Assembly (NCBI RefSeq): GCF_000759795.1 | Contig: NZ_BBMZ01000002.1 | Span: 496,001 to 560,000 of the forward strand | From: Pseudescherichia vulneris NBRC 102420 | GTDB taxonomy: Bacteria > Pseudomonadota > Gammaproteobacteria > Enterobacterales > Enterobacteriaceae | Direction: 5' to 3' | Length of the DNA stretch: 64,000 nucleotides | In this document: positions 18,654-28,895 of the stretch, piece after piece | Layout of the letters: every line of letters starts with the position of its first letter | Numbering within the stretch: position 1 is the stretch's first letter | Translations under genes and position numbers: made by a program | The notes under the pieces: model-generated | What the model was told of the DNA's origin: nothing | The model's input: only the letters and a program-made list of their open reading frames with translations | Databases searched by the model: none

Positions 18654-21600
18654 AGCGTTTCCTCGCTTACGGCAGAATAGCCTGACAGGCCAGATATATA
18701 TCTATCCTGCTGCTGCTGAGTCTGGTTTATCTGGTTTACTAGCAGAGAGCCTCGATAATATAGATAACGCGTTTCATCGTTTATTGACTGAAATACGAGA
18801 TTATTAAAGCCATCATAACGATAGTTTGATTGAGCACCCTCAGTTGTTTCGATGCTAAAAAGTCGACCGAGTGCATCATAGGCTAACAAACGGCCCGCCT
18901 CGTCATACTGTAACCGACCATCGTCATAATATGAAAGATTGATAATCGATGGATAAGCCGGATTTCCTTGGTGCTCAATTGATGTAAGCTGGGTAGGGTC
19001 CTTTTCATTTTTATAATTAAACGTTGCAACATCTTGAGTGCCGTAACTATCTATAGTAGTGCATTTTATAATATTATTTAGGCAGTCATATTCAAACACT
19101 TGAGAGGTAAACTCTTGACCATAACCATCTTTAGGCAGTGAACTACCGCTGCAATCATGCCGATGAAGCCTGTTACGTGGATCGTAATAGTAGCTATTAT
19201 CGCAAAGTACCGTTCCCCCCTTCTCGATTTTTACACCATAGACTTGGTTGTTTTCATAATAGTGAGTTGTAATAATAATAACGTCGCCACTGTCGGGCGT
19301 AAGCGTGCGCACCTGCTCGCGACCATAATCATCATAAGTAATTTTTGTTTCAAGCTTGCCAGAGCCATTAACCGCTTCGGCAGTTTGCGTCCAGAGTCTT
19401 CCAAAGTCATCATAATGTAACGTTGTAGTCACTACGGGATCGCTAATCTTCTCAGGTTTCGCAACCTGTGAATCGGAAAGATAGTAGTCAACCCAAAGCT
19501 GATTACCTGAAATGTCAGTATACCTTACAGGTTTATTCATGACGCTCCAGTAATAGGAGGGTTTTTTACTACCAATATCATTAATAAATGTTTCCGTTTC
19601 AGCCTGCCCTGTACTGTACCAGGTATAAGAGTTGGTCTGCTGCCCCGTCTCCTTAACGGTGTCTATTAATCCACGCTGTTTGAAGTAGGCATAGCTTTGA
19701 TCTATCGTCTGGTCCTCAAAAGTGGCACTGATGTTTGTTAAGGCATTTTCCAGTAGTGGATCGTAGGTATAGGTGAATACGCGATTCGCATTATCAGTTA
19801 CCGTCGATGGATCATTAGCATTGGTTTTGTAGGTATAAATCTCTGTTCGCCCACCGACGGTAGAATTTTTCACCCGTCCCAAACCGTCAATTTCACGTGA
19901 GCCGACGTTATAACTATTACCGTCTTTATCGGTTGCGGCTTTAGTGATTGCAATAGCCATGCTAAATTGTGGCGCATAGGTAGTGCTTACGGCTGTGCCA
20001 TCAGCATAGGTTGCGGTTTTGGTATGATCAAAATCATCGTATTCATAAGAAACAGGATGGCCCATTTGATCTATTTCCTGACGACAACGTCTGAGACCAT
20101 CATAATAAATATGTTTACTGGCATATTCATTATCATTTGCATCATAAAAGGTAACAGTTTCAGGCAACGACAGATTGTTGAGTTGGACAACCCGCCGCTC
20201 CGATACACCTTTTGCTGATTGCAATTCTTTATAATACTTCATCTCAACTGGTGAAAACTTTAAAATTCGTGACAAATAAACAGAGTTATCAGGATCGTTG
20301 CTATCTGAGTAAAACTCATGGCCACAAGGGTAGCCCCAGTCATTGAAAAGAGTTCTAATGTTAATTGCGGTCTTCTGTAAAGCCCCATTATTATTGAGAT
20401 AACTATCAGTTATTTTTTCATAATAAATACGACCTAACAAGTCATACTCCCGCGTTAATACGGTACTGAAATCTTCATTTATCTGCTCTGACGCACTTTT
20501 CTCAATGGATATTACACGGCCACTACTATCATAATTGAGACGCGTCTCAGTATTATCATTGTGGTTAATAAAAATTGTATTCAAGGCAGATGCATTACCT
20601 GATGAGTCGAGGACCATAGTATAAGCTACACTGACCGATCTTTCGTACTCCGTATTACCCTTATGGGTAATCATCTTATCGAAGCGCCCTGCACTGTCGT
20701 AGTAGTATTCATGCGGTGTGCCAAGCAGATCGTTCAGCGACATTATTTTACCTGAATAATATGAGCGAGTCATTGTACCGTTTTGTGTCAGACCGTCAAA
20801 TGTTGTTATGGTCATATTACTTTCAATTACTTTATCACCATCTGGATCGCCATACGCTGTTGTTAAGTTATAATCGTGAGCCTGGCTCAGCATATAGGGG
20901 GTCGTGCCTTTATCGTCCGTATAATAGTTAGTTGTGTTTTTCAGCGAAACGTGACCATATTTAAATGAAGTTTTATCATCTGAATAGTATTCCGTATCCA
21001 GCGCAGTCAACGGCTGCTTGCCACTGTCGGTTAATTTCACCAGTGACTCTTTGACTTTAACAATGCTGGTTGTCATAGGCCTATCGTCCAACGCAGCGAG
21101 CGAGCCGTAACGATAATAATTTGCTCTAATAGGTACATCGTCATAGTCCGAAGGTGCAGGCGTAACTTTTTTACTTTTAACAAGATTAGCAAAACCATTG
21201 GGATCGGCCGGACAGCCGGTATAACCATCGGCGCTATCCGCTTCACCGTCCGCGCTGTAAAACACATAATCCGTCTGCGTACCATCGGGATCGATCTGCT
21301 GGGTAAGATTACCGAAATCGTCGTACTGGTACTGTGTGAGTTCGTTACGTGAGCCGCTGCTGTCGCGCCACGTTAACGTTTGAGTTAGCGGAAATTGATA
21401 CTGAGCAGGCAGTTCGTCAAAAGTAGTATTAGGGTTATCTTCCTGCCATGCATCGGCATAGTACTTGGTTTCGGCAGAGTAGTAAGTATCGCCCTGTGCC
21501 ACCTCTACTTTGCTCAAAAGATGGAAATTGTTATAGGTATAGGTTGTGACAATCTCCTGCCCATCGCTATCTTTTTGCGTCAAGATAGTAGAGTAGGAAT

Positions 21601-22594
21601 ACTTCTGTCCAATCAGAGTAAGAGAGTAGTCAGTCGAAGGATCCCAGCTACCGCCCTGTGGGGCGTCATATCCCAGGTAGTTAGGGAAGCCCTGAGTCGA
21701 ATCTGGTGTATATGTTGTGACCATATCCGGCTGACCAAAGCCAGGCGAGATAACCAGTTCCGTTACCGCAGGTAACGCATCCTGTCCTGACTCAGTGGGA
21801 AAGAGCATTAGCCCATCCGTTAGCCCATTATTATAGGTGACAGTTTTTAATAAGCCGGTAATTGACTGAGTTTCAAATAGCGTCAAAAGACCATTACCCA
21901 TACCGATATCAGTATAATTATATTGCCAATCACCTTCAGGCAGCCCAGAGTGGGAAATATTAGTGAGGTAGCCATTCTCTTTAGTTAGCGTAAGCTTATA
22001 TTCTTCAGTAGACCCTGGATAGAAGGTTAACGTATCATAATCATGATCGAATTTTAAAAGAGTGGTATTGCTGTCATCGCTAATAGAGCCAAGTACCCAA
22101 CCCCGAGAGGTAGACACCCAGTCAAAGTTTAAAGAATATCCCAGCGGAGTATACATTTTAATTGGAACAAATTGTCCCTCATTAAACTCGCTTAAATCAG
22201 TTACGCTGCCATCATGCTCCGTTACCCGATAACCGGGGCTTCCATCCGATATGGTTGTCTGGATAAAATCAAAGGTGCGCATTTTATTTTGTTCAATAAT
22301 AGGTGAATTCATTGACATATTCACCTTATAACTTTCACCTGAAGCCAGTGAAAGTTGCGCATTAGAAGCATCAAATATGGTCAGCGAAAGGGTTATACCT
22401 ATCCCCAAATCAAAATAATCAACGTCGGTAGTAGCAGAGTAGCTTATAGAAAAATTGAACTCTGGCCCCATGGCATTATTACCAATAAGTTGTCCCAGAG
22501 AGTGTTGAAAGCTAAACAGACGGGTACGTGGATCCACGTCCTCAGACGAGGCGCTAACAAAATTAGGCGTTTGGGAATAGTAGTTCGCACTCAT
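18650..22594 (-). CDS. Large YD-repeat (RHS/TcC-like) protein without its own core and toxin
   Basis: 1314 residues. The N-terminus (SEDVDPRTRLFSF at about 17-29, then a beta-rich 'sugar-binding-like' region) resembles YD-repeat proteins of Pseudomonas and Photorhabdus, which are related to Tc-toxin B/C parts. No signal peptide, PAAR or membrane segment is seen. From about residue 400 onward there are many YD-type repeats (YDDFGNLTQQ, YDSAGRFDK, YDSSGRVIS, YDDFGRLWT, YDEAGRLLAYDALGRL), which should build the beta-cocoon. It stops at YSAVSEETL, just where a full-length Rhs protein would continue into the core; that part is the separate gene downstream. The start has GAGG seven bases before the ATG. 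Base composition is clearly more AT-rich than the flanks, suggesting horizontal transfer. Confidence 0.8.
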   Translation of the reverse strand: MSANYYSQTPNFVSASSEDVDPRTRLFSFQHSLGQLIGNNAMGPEFNFSISYSATTDVDYFDLGIGITLSLTIFDASNAQLSLASGESYKVNMSMNSPIIEQNKMRTFDFIQTTISDGSPGYRVTEHDGSVTDLSEFNEGQFVPIKMYTPLGYSLNFDWVSTSRGWVLGSISDDSNTTLLKFDHDYDTLTFYPGSTEEYKLTLTKENGYLTNISHSGLPEGDWQYNYTDIGMGNGLLTLFETQSITGLLKTVTYNNGLTDGLMLFPTESGQDALPAVTELVISPGFGQPDMVTTYTPDSTQGFPNYLGYDAPQGGSWDPSTDYSLTLIGQKYSYSTILTQKDSDGQEIVTTYTYNNFHLLSKVEVAQGDTYYSAETKYYADAWQEDNPNTTFDELPAQYQFPLTQTLTWRDSSGSRNELTQYQYDDFGNLTQQIDPDGTQTDYVFYSADGEADSADGYTGCPADPNGFANLVKSKKVTPAPSDYDDVPIRANYYRYGSLAALDDRPMTTSIVKVKESLVKLTDSGKQPLTALDTEYYSDDKTSFKYGHVSLKNTTNYYTDDKGTTPYMLSQAHDYNLTTAYGDPDGDKVIESNMTITTFDGLTQNGTMTRSYYSGKIMSLNDLLGTPHEYYYDSAGRFDKMITHKGNTEYERSVSVAYTMVLDSSGNASALNTIFINHNDNTETRLNYDSSGRVISIEKSASEQINEDFSTVLTREYDLLGRIYYEKITDSYLNNNGALQKTAINIRTLFNDWGYPCGHEFYSDSNDPDNSVYLSRILKFSPVEMKYYKELQSAKGVSERRVVQLNNLSLPETVTFYDANDNEYASKHIYYDGLRRCRQEIDQMGHPVSYEYDDFDHTKTATYADGTAVSTTYAPQFSMAIAITKAATDKDGNSYNVGSREIDGLGRVKNSTVGGRTEIYTYKTNANDPSTVTDNANRVFTYTYDPLLENALTNISATFEDQTIDQSYAYFKQRGLIDTVKETGQQTNSYTWYSTGQAETETFINDIGSKKPSYYWSVMNKPVRYTDISGNQLWVDYYLSDSQVAKPEKISDPVVTTTLHYDDFGRLWTQTAEAVNGSGKLETKITYDDYGREQVRTLTPDSGDVIIITTHYYENNQVYGVKIEKGGTVLCDNSYYYDPRNRLHRHDCSGSSLPKDGYGQEFTSQVFEYDCLNNIIKCTTIDSYGTQDVATFNYKNEKDPTQLTSIEHQGNPAYPSIINLSYYDDGRLQYDEAGRLLAYDALGRLFSIETTEGAQSNYRYDGFNNLVFQSINDETRYLYYRGSLLVNQINQTQQQQDRYISGLSGYSAVSEETL

Positions 22595-22910
22595 AGTGAT
22601 ACCTCAGCAATAATTCGATTATTAATAAGGAGAGTCAGCCTGGCTTTTATAAATTTAGTTACTTTGCCTTTTTAATAAAGCCCCTTTTTTGGCGTGCGAT
22701 GACTGATATTTGGGCTAATTAAATCACTAACCGTACGGCGTCTTTACTGTTTAAACCTTGTACTGACGATGCTGGCAGGCATCCCCCTGCTTACGCTATA
22801 CTAGGCTTTGGATCGCAGGTCCACTCGCTGTGGATCGGCGTTTAACCTGATGTATTACATGGATTTTCAACCTTCCCTTCTTGAGGATCTGGCCGATGGC
22901 TGGATAAGAT
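22595..22910. other. Intergenic region between the Rhs island and paeA
   Basis: 316 bp between two divergent genes. The island half (to about 22730) is AT-rich and should hold the promoter of the YD-repeat gene; I cannot pick a convincing one. The paeA half holds a possible -10 TATACT at 22797-22802 with a weak -35 (TGGCAG). No tRNA, integrase or flanking direct repeat is visible at this island boundary. Confidence 0.5.
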
Positions 22911-24248
22911 ATGTTAAACAGTATTCTACTGATACTTTGTCTGATTGCCGTAAGTGCGTTCTTCTCGCTGTCGGAGATTTCGCTTGCGGCCTCCCGTAAA
23001 ATCAAACTTAAGCTGCTGGCCGACGATGGCAATATCAATGCCCAGCGCATCCTGAAAATGCAGGAGAGCCCCGGCACCTTCTTTACCGTCGTGCAGATTG
23101 GCCTTAACGCCGTCGCCATTCTCGGTGGTATTGTCGGCGACGCGGCCTTTTCTCCGGCCTTTTACAGTGTGCTGGTCAACGTGGTGTCGCCCGAGCTGGC
23201 GGATCGACTCAGCTTTATTATCTCCTTCACGCTTGTCACGGGATTGTTCATTCTCTTTGCCGACCTGACCCCGAAACGCATCGGTATGATTGCGCCCGAA
23301 GCCGTGGCTTTGCGCATCATCAACCCGATGCGCTTCTGTCTGTTCATCTTCCGTCCGCTGGTGTGGTTCTTTAACGGGCTGGCTAACGTCATCTTCCGCA
23401 TCTTTAAGCTGCCGATGGAGCGTAAGGACGATCTTACCTCCGATGATATCTACGCGGTATTTGAGGCCGGTGCGCTAGCGGGCGTGCTGCGTAAGCAGGA
23501 GCACGAGCTGATTGAAAACGTGTTTGAGCTGGAGTCACGTACCGTGCCGTCGTCGATGACCTCGCGCGAAAACGTGATCTGGTTCGATCTGCACGAAGAT
23601 GAGCAGAGCCTGAAGAGCAAGGTGGCGGAGCATCCGCACTCTAAGTTCCTCGTCTGTAATCAGGATATCGATCATATCGTGGGCTACGTCGACTCAAAAG
23701 ATCTGCTTAATCGCGTGCTGGCCAACCAGAGCCTGGCGCTGAACAGCGGCGTGCAGATCCGTAATACGCTGATCGTGCCGGATACCCTGACCCTCTCCGA
23801 GGCGCTGGAGAGCTTCAAGGCCGCCGGGGAAGACTTCGCGGTGATCATGAACGAGTATGCGCTGGTGGTCGGTATCATCACCCTGAATGACGTGATGACC
23901 ACCCTGATGGGTGATTTGGTTGGTCAGGGACAGGAGGACCAGATTGTGGCGCGCGACGAGAACTCCTGGCTTATCGATGGCGGTACGCCTATCGATGACG
24001 TGATGCGCGTGCTGGATATCGACGAGTTCCCGCAGTCCGGCAACTACGAAACCATCGGCGGCTTTATGATGTTTATGCTGCGAAAAATCCCGAAACGCAC
24101 CGATTCGGTGAAATACTCGGGCTATAAGTTTGAGGTGGTGGATATCGATAACTACCGTATCGACCAGCTGCTGGTGACCCGCCTTGACAGCAAGCCCACT
24201 ACGCTGATGCCGAAACTGCCGGACGCTGAAAACCAAAGCGCGGCGTAA
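22911..24248 (+). CDS. paeA: PaeA (YtfL), inner-membrane polyamine exporter, CorC/HlyC family
   Basis: 445 residues. Three to four membrane helices in an N-terminal CNNM/DUF21 domain (1-190; LNSILLILCLIAVSAFFSLSEISLAASR), a central CBS pair (about 205-330, with MNEYALVVGIITLNDVM), and a C-terminal CorC_HlyC domain (about 345-430). In E. coli YtfL/PaeA lowers cytoplasmic cadaverine and putrescine under stress (family knowledge). Start ATG at 22911 after GGATAAG. A REP pair and a terminator follow. Confidence 0.95.
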   Translation: MLNSILLILCLIAVSAFFSLSEISLAASRKIKLKLLADDGNINAQRILKMQESPGTFFTVVQIGLNAVAILGGIVGDAAFSPAFYSVLVNVVSPELADRLSFIISFTLVTGLFILFADLTPKRIGMIAPEAVALRIINPMRFCLFIFRPLVWFFNGLANVIFRIFKLPMERKDDLTSDDIYAVFEAGALAGVLRKQEHELIENVFELESRTVPSSMTSRENVIWFDLHEDEQSLKSKVAEHPHSKFLVCNQDIDHIVGYVDSKDLLNRVLANQSLALNSGVQIRNTLIVPDTLTLSEALESFKAAGEDFAVIMNEYALVVGIITLNDVMTTLMGDLVGQGQEDQIVARDENSWLIDGGTPIDDVMRVLDIDEFPQSGNYETIGGFMMFMLRKIPKRTDSVKYSGYKFEVVDIDNYRIDQLLVTRLDSKPTTLMPKLPDAENQSAA

Positions 24249-24253
24249 GGTGC

Positions 24254-24329
24254 TGTAGGCCGGGTCAGGCAAAGCCGCCACCCGGCATAGCTGCAACGCC
24301 TGACGGCGCTACGCTTGTCAGGCCTACGG
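24254..24329. repeat. REP pair (BIME) downstream of paeA
   Basis: Opposed REP units TGTAGGCCGGGT... and ...GTCAGGCCTACGG, each with a complementary inner stem, in the gap between convergent paeA and ytfK. Confidence 0.88.
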
Positions 24330-24343
24330 CATTTAAAACATCA

Positions 24344-24369
24344 ACGGCCCCTTTAGGGGCCGTCTTATT
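24344..24369. terminator. Terminator between convergent paeA and ytfK
   Basis: Perfect stem ACGGCCCC / GGGGCCGT with TTTA loop, followed by CTTATTA. Its symmetry lets it serve both directions. Confidence 0.8.
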
Positions 24370-24399
24370 ATGTTACGGAACTACTGCATCGCACGTTGC

Positions 24400-24606
24400 T
24401 TACGCCATGTCGGTTTGCAGTCGCATAACCTGGCGATTGACTTCAGACATCACAGAATAGTGCTGCTTGTCTTTCACTTTTGGGACCAGGATCTTACCCT
24501 TGTCGAACTCAAAAGCGCCTACGTCCTTGATATACAACCGTCCACGGAACAGGATCTTCACGTACTTCGCTACCTGGAGCGGATTGTAACGTTGGAAAAT
24601 TTTCAT
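24400..24606 (-). CDS. ytfK: YtfK, SpoT-binding stringent-response factor
   Basis: 68 residues, same as E. coli YtfK, which binds SpoT and promotes (p)ppGpp build-up under phosphate or fatty-acid starvation. The start is ATG at 24604-24606 ([15 protein letters not shown]) behind AGGAGAG; the open frame extends upstream, but those residues do not belong to the protein. A highly conserved small basic protein, DUF1107. Confidence 0.95.
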   Translation of the reverse strand: MKIFQRYNPLQVAKYVKILFRGRLYIKDVGAFEFDKGKILVPKVKDKQHYSVMSEVNRQVMRLQTDMA

Positions 24607-24933
24607 TCTTCTTTCTCTCCTGCTGAATCTTACGCCCAAGCGACGCCACAATTGGCTCGACTTTAATGAACGCAAATTTTGTTGCCCAGTGACTATAGAC
24701 CACAAACTCATTGATACCCAGTATGCATAAGTTTATTTACCGTTTGATTACAATTAATCAGAATTTTCTACCCCAGGCACCGAGCACGACAGTATAAGGC
24801 ATGGTTTTTGCGCAAATGTGTGCGTCCGCCCGCAAACTGGCACCCCATTTGCGAGAAAAGAAGATTAATTGCACTTATCATTAAGGGCAGAGACCAAGTG
24901 GTCGGATCACCTGCACTGAATAAGGGAAACATG
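24607..24933. other. Intergenic region between divergent ytfK and ytfJ
   Basis: 327 bp without a gene. On the minus strand a TATAGT at 24692-24697 may be the ytfK -10 (a weak TGGGTA is 17 bp upstream). I looked for a Pho box, since ytfK belongs to the phosphate regulon in E. coli, and saw none that was convincing. No stable small RNA or further ORF is evident. Confidence 0.4.
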
Positions 24934-25491
24934 ATGACGTTACGCAACACTCTGGCTGTAACCTGCCTGCTGCTGCCGCTGGTGGCCTCGGCTCACCGTT
25001 TTGAAGAGAATCAGCGCGTGCCTCCGGTTGGCGTGGCCGATCGGGGAGAGCTGGTCTTCGATAACAATAAGTTTAGCTATAAAAAATGGAATAGCGCGCA
25101 GCTGACCGGAAAAGTTCGTGTGGTGATGCACATTGCTGGCCGTACCTCGGCGAAAGAGAAAAATGCGGCGCTGATCGAAGCGATCAAATCGGCGAATCTG
25201 CCGCACGACAGGTATCAGACCACCACTATTATCAATACTGATGATGCTATCCCTGGCTCGGCGATGTTTGTGCGCAGCAGCATTGAGAGCAACAAGCAGC
25301 TCTACCCCTGGTCGCAGTTTATCGTCGACAGTGATGGCGTGACGCGAAAGGCGTGGCAGCTGGAGGAAGAAGGCTCCGCCGTCGTGGTGCTAGATAGAGA
25401 GGGTCGGGTACATTACGCCAAAGATGGCGCACTGACCCAGCAGGAGTCGCAGCAGGTGATCGCCCTGCTGCGTAAGCTGCTGGAGAGCTAA
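24934..25491 (+). CDS. ytfJ: YtfJ, periplasmic thioredoxin-fold protein
   Basis: 185 residues. Signal peptide MTLRNTLAVTCLLLPLVASA, cleaved before HRFEENQRVPPVG. The remainder is a thioredoxin-like fold (Pfam YtfJ_HI0045) without a CXXC motif; the role is unknown. The second of two tandem ATGs is chosen because the AAGGG Shine-Dalgarno is seven bases before it and E. coli YtfJ begins MTLR. It converges on cysQ with a 3-bp gap. Confidence 0.92.
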   Translation: MTLRNTLAVTCLLLPLVASAHRFEENQRVPPVGVADRGELVFDNNKFSYKKWNSAQLTGKVRVVMHIAGRTSAKEKNAALIEAIKSANLPHDRYQTTTIINTDDAIPGSAMFVRSSIESNKQLYPWSQFIVDSDGVTRKAWQLEEEGSAVVVLDREGRVHYAKDGALTQQESQQVIALLRKLLES

Positions 25492-25494
25492 AGA

Positions 25495-26241
25495 CTAAAA
25501 GATAGAGACGCGGAAACCGGGGTTGAGGAAGGATTCACGCGGCGTGTAGTCCAGCGTTTTTCCCTGCCAGTCATGGACGTGCGCCCCGGCAGCCACCGCT
25601 ATCGCATGACCTGCGGCGGTATCCCAGATGCTGGTTGGCCCAAAGCGCGGATAGAGCTGCGCCTCGCCCTCTGCCACCAGGCAGAACTTGAGCGACGAGC
25701 CGATCGCCGTAGTCTGGTGTTCTCCCATCTGCTCCAGATACTCTTTCAGCTCGGTATCATTCGCGGCATGCGAGCGGCTGATAACCACGCGTGGCGGGCG
25801 TGCTTCACGCACCTGGATCGGATTACGAATGTTGTTCTCCTCTTTCCACGCCTTACCTTCTGCCGCGCTGTACATCACTTTCAGTACCGGCGCATAGACC
25901 ACGCCCAGCACCGGCTTCCCCTCTTCGATCAGCGCGATGTTAACGGTAAACTCACCGTTGCGCTTGATGAACTCTTTGGTGCCGTCCAGCGGATCCACCA
26001 GCCAATAACGCTGCCAGTGCTGGCGAACCTCCCAGGCCGGAGGATCCTCTTCTGAGAGCACCGGGATATCCGGAGTAAGCGCTTGCAAACCTTTGACTAT
26101 CACCTTGTGAGCGGCAATATCCGCCGCGGTCACCGGTGAATCGTCGGTTTTACGGTTCACATCTATCGGGCTGTTCCCGTCGTAAACCTGCATGATAGCT
26201 TCACCCGCTTCCCGTGCGAGCTGACAAATTGCGTCTAACAT
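25495..26241 (-). CDS. cysQ: CysQ, 3'(2'),5'-bisphosphate nucleotidase
   Basis: 248 residues; E. coli has 246. Inositol-monophosphatase superfamily enzyme that removes PAP formed in sulfate assimilation. Metal-binding motifs SEEDPPAW and [12 protein letters not shown] are intact, as is the second motif [10 protein letters not shown] near the C-terminus. It is divergent from cpdB over 185 bp, as in E. coli. Confidence 0.97.
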   Translation of the reverse strand: MLDAICQLAREAGEAIMQVYDGNSPIDVNRKTDDSPVTAADIAAHKVIVKGLQALTPDIPVLSEEDPPAWEVRQHWQRYWLVDPLDGTKEFIKRNGEFTVNIALIEEGKPVLGVVYAPVLKVMYSAAEGKAWKEENNIRNPIQVREARPPRVVISRSHAANDTELKEYLEQMGEHQTTAIGSSLKFCLVAEGEAQLYPRFGPTSIWDTAAGHAIAVAAGAHVHDWQGKTLDYTPRESFLNPGFRVSIF

Positions 26242-26426
26242 TCTCCACCTCTCTGTGTCAGTGGTTTTAACTCGTTGTTTTACTTATACCCTATCACGGC
26301 CAGAACTGCCATCTGTGACCACACCTGCGGTTTTATTGCTCACTTTCATGGCAAGATTCACAAATCTGTAAGCAACCAGATGTAAATACATTCTCTTTTG
26401 TGGATTAGATCTAAAAGGACGCTCTG

Positions 26427-28373
26427 ATGATTAAGTTTAGTGCAACGTTCCTGGCCATGCTGACGGCGGTCGGGGCCCAGGCCGCCACCGTGGATCTCCG
26501 CCTGCTGGAAACCACCGATCTGCATAGCAACATGATGGACTTTGATTACTACAAGGATACGCCAACGGAGAAGTTCGGCCTGGTACGCACCGCTACGCTG
26601 ATTAATGCCGCCCGTCAGGAAGTTGCCAACAGCATGCTGGTGGATAACGGCGACGTGATTCAGGGCAGCCCGCTGGGAGACTATATGGCGGCAAAAGGGT
26701 TAAGCCCGAACGAGGTGCATCCCGTTTACCAAGCGATGAACAGCCTCGATTATGCGGTAGGTAACCTCGGCAACCATGAGTTTAATTACGGGCTGGATTA
26801 TCTGCATCGTGCGCTGGCGGGTGCGAAATTCCCCTACGTGAACGCCAATATTATTGACGTGAAAACCCAGCAGCCGCTGTTTACCCCCTACCTGATCAAA
26901 GAGACCACGGTTAAGGATAAAGAGGGCAAACCTCAGACCCTACGTATTGGCTATATCGGCTTTGTGCCGCCGCAGATCATGACCTGGGATAAAGCGAACC
27001 TCAGCGGCAAGGTAACGGTGAACGATATTACCGAGACCGCGCGCAAGTATGTTCCAGAGATGCGCAGCAAAGGCGCGGACGTAGTGGTAGTAATCGCTCA
27101 CTCCGGGCTGTCGGCTGAGCCTTATAAGGCGCTGGCAGAGAACTCGGTTTACTACCTTAGCGAAGTACCCGGCGTTGACGCGATCCTCTTCGGTCACGCC
27201 CACGCGGTATTCCCTGGCAAAGATTTTGCCGCGATTAAAGGCGCAGATATCGCCAACGGCACCCTTAACGGCGTGCCTGCGGTGATGCCAGGCATGTGGG
27301 GCGATCATCTTGGCGTAGTCGATTTAGTATTGAATAACGATAGCGGCACGTGGAAGGTCACGCACTCGCGCGCCGAGGCCCGCCCTATTTACGACGCGGC
27401 GGCGAAGAAATCGCTGGCAGCGGAGGACAGCAAGCTGGTATCAGTTCTTAAAGCATCCCATGACGCCACCCGCGAGTTTGTCAGCAAACCTATCGGTCAG
27501 TCTGCCGATAACATGTATAGCTATCTCTCCCTGGTACAGGACGATCCCACCGTGCAGGTGGTCAATATGGCGCAGAAGGCCTACGTTGAGCACTATATTC
27601 AGGGCGATCCGGATCTGGCTTCGCTGCCGGTGCTCTCCGCTGCCGCGCCCTTTAAAGCAGGCGGGCGCAAGAACGATCCGGCCAGCTTTGTTGAGGTCGA
27701 GAAGGGCCAGCTGACCTTCCGTAACGCCGCCGATCTCTATCTTTACCCAAATACGCTGGTGGTGGTGAAGGCAAGCGGCAAAGAGGTGAAGGAGTGGCTG
27801 GAGTGCTCGGCCGGGCAGTTTAACCAGATCGATCCCCACAGCAGCAAGCCGCAGTCGCTGATTAACTGGGACACCTTCCGCACCTATAACTTCGACGTGA
27901 TTGACGGCGTTAACTACCAGGTCGATGTGACCCAGCCCGCGCGCTATGACGGTGAGTGCCAGAGCCTGAATCCGCAGGCGGAGCGCATTAAAAAGCTGAC
28001 CTTCAACGGCAAACCCATTGATCCCAACGCCACCTTCCTGGTAGCGACCAATAACTATCGCGCCTACGGTGGCAAATTTGCCGGGACCGGCGACAGCCAC
28101 ATTGCTTTTGCTTCGCCGGATGAGAACCGCGCCGTGCTGGCAGCCTGGATCAGCGCTGAGTCAGCCCGCACGAAAGCGATTCACCCGGCGGCAGACAACA
28201 ACTGGCGACTTGCACCGATCCACAGCGATACGGCGCTGGATATTCGCTTTGAGACCTCCCCCTCCGCTAAGGCAGCGGCGTTTATTAAAGAGAAGGCCCA
28301 GTACCCGATGACCCAGGTGGGCAGCGACGACATTGGATTCGCCATTTACAAAGTTAATCTAAACGCGAAGTAA
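26427..28373 (+). CDS. cpdB: CpdB, periplasmic 2',3'-cyclic-nucleotide 2'-phosphodiesterase / 3'-nucleotidase
   Basis: 648 residues. Signal peptide [19 protein letters not shown], then the metallophosphatase domain with [31 protein letters not shown] and GHAHAVFPG (metal ligands), and the C-terminal 5'-nucleotidase domain from about residue 370. It scavenges nucleotides in the periplasm. AAAGGAC lies upstream of the ATG. Confidence 0.97.
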   Translation: MIKFSATFLAMLTAVGAQAATVDLRLLETTDLHSNMMDFDYYKDTPTEKFGLVRTATLINAARQEVANSMLVDNGDVIQGSPLGDYMAAKGLSPNEVHPVYQAMNSLDYAVGNLGNHEFNYGLDYLHRALAGAKFPYVNANIIDVKTQQPLFTPYLIKETTVKDKEGKPQTLRIGYIGFVPPQIMTWDKANLSGKVTVNDITETARKYVPEMRSKGADVVVVIAHSGLSAEPYKALAENSVYYLSEVPGVDAILFGHAHAVFPGKDFAAIKGADIANGTLNGVPAVMPGMWGDHLGVVDLVLNNDSGTWKVTHSRAEARPIYDAAAKKSLAAEDSKLVSVLKASHDATREFVSKPIGQSADNMYSYLSLVQDDPTVQVVNMAQKAYVEHYIQGDPDLASLPVLSAAAPFKAGGRKNDPASFVEVEKGQLTFRNAADLYLYPNTLVVVKASGKEVKEWLECSAGQFNQIDPHSSKPQSLINWDTFRTYNFDVIDGVNYQVDVTQPARYDGECQSLNPQAERIKKLTFNGKPIDPNATFLVATNNYRAYGGKFAGTGDSHIAFASPDENRAVLAAWISAESARTKAIHPAADNNWRLAPIHSDTALDIRFETSPSAKAAAFIKEKAQYPMTQVGSDDIGFAIYKVNLNAK

Positions 28374-28374
28374 C

Positions 28375-28412
28375 CCGTAGGCCCGGCAAGCGTGAGCGCC
28401 GCCGGGCGTTTT
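28375..28412. repeat. REP-like terminator between convergent cpdB and ytfH
   Basis: GCCCGGC / GCCGGGC stem around AAGCGTGAGCGCC, followed by GTTTTCC. Located immediately after the cpdB stop. Confidence 0.8.
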
Positions 28413-28419
28413 CCTCCCC

Positions 28420-28812
28420 CTACGCCGCCCGCTCGTCGCGCCTCGCCAGCACCGCCGGCAGGTTCAGCTCTATCCAGTCGGCGAGCGCGGCCACCTTCTC
28501 GCTCACCTCTTCACCCAGCGGCGTCAGGCTGTACTCAACGTGTGGCGGCACTACCGGATACGCCACCCGGTTAATAAACCCGTCCTGCTCCAGCCACTGC
28601 AGGGTTTGCGCCAGCATCTTTTCGCTAACGCCGCCCATCTTACGGCGCAGATCGCTAAAGCGATGCGTACCGTCGCGCAGGGCCACCATCACCAACACGC
28701 CCCAGCGGCTGGTCAGGTGTTTAAGCACATCTCGGGAGGGACACTGCTCGGCGAACAGGTTTCCTTCGCGCAGCCGTTCACTCAGCGTCTGAGGCGTATT
28801 TGCCATTTTCAT
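28420..28812 (-). CDS. ytfH: YtfH, HxlR-family transcriptional regulator
   Basis: 130-residue winged-helix DNA-binding protein with the HxlR signature: CPSRDVLKHLTSRWGVLVMVALRDG, FSDLRRKMGGVSEKMLAQTL (recognition region) and YPVVPPHVEYSLTPLGE (wing). The N-terminal cysteine (Cys19 or so) is typical of redox- or quinone-sensing members. It diverges from qorB over 83 bp, so it probably controls qorB. The first ATG has AAGG five bases upstream; a second in-frame ATG is two codons later. Confidence 0.93.
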   Translation of the reverse strand: MKMANTPQTLSERLREGNLFAEQCPSRDVLKHLTSRWGVLVMVALRDGTHRFSDLRRKMGGVSEKMLAQTLQWLEQDGFINRVAYPVVPPHVEYSLTPLGEEVSEKVAALADWIELNLPAVLARRDERAA

Positions 28813-28895
28813 ACTTACCTTTTTGTACGTACTTACTAAAAGTTAGTTAGAGTGCTAGTGTGCCATAACTCACTACCGACAAGAAGGAAAATCAC

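Noticed and set aside
17405-22910. Integrative element (tRNA target, integrase, att direct repeats) carrying the Rhs island
   Set aside because: No integrase, transposase or matching boundary repeats were seen; the island is defined only by composition and its absence from the E. coli gene order.
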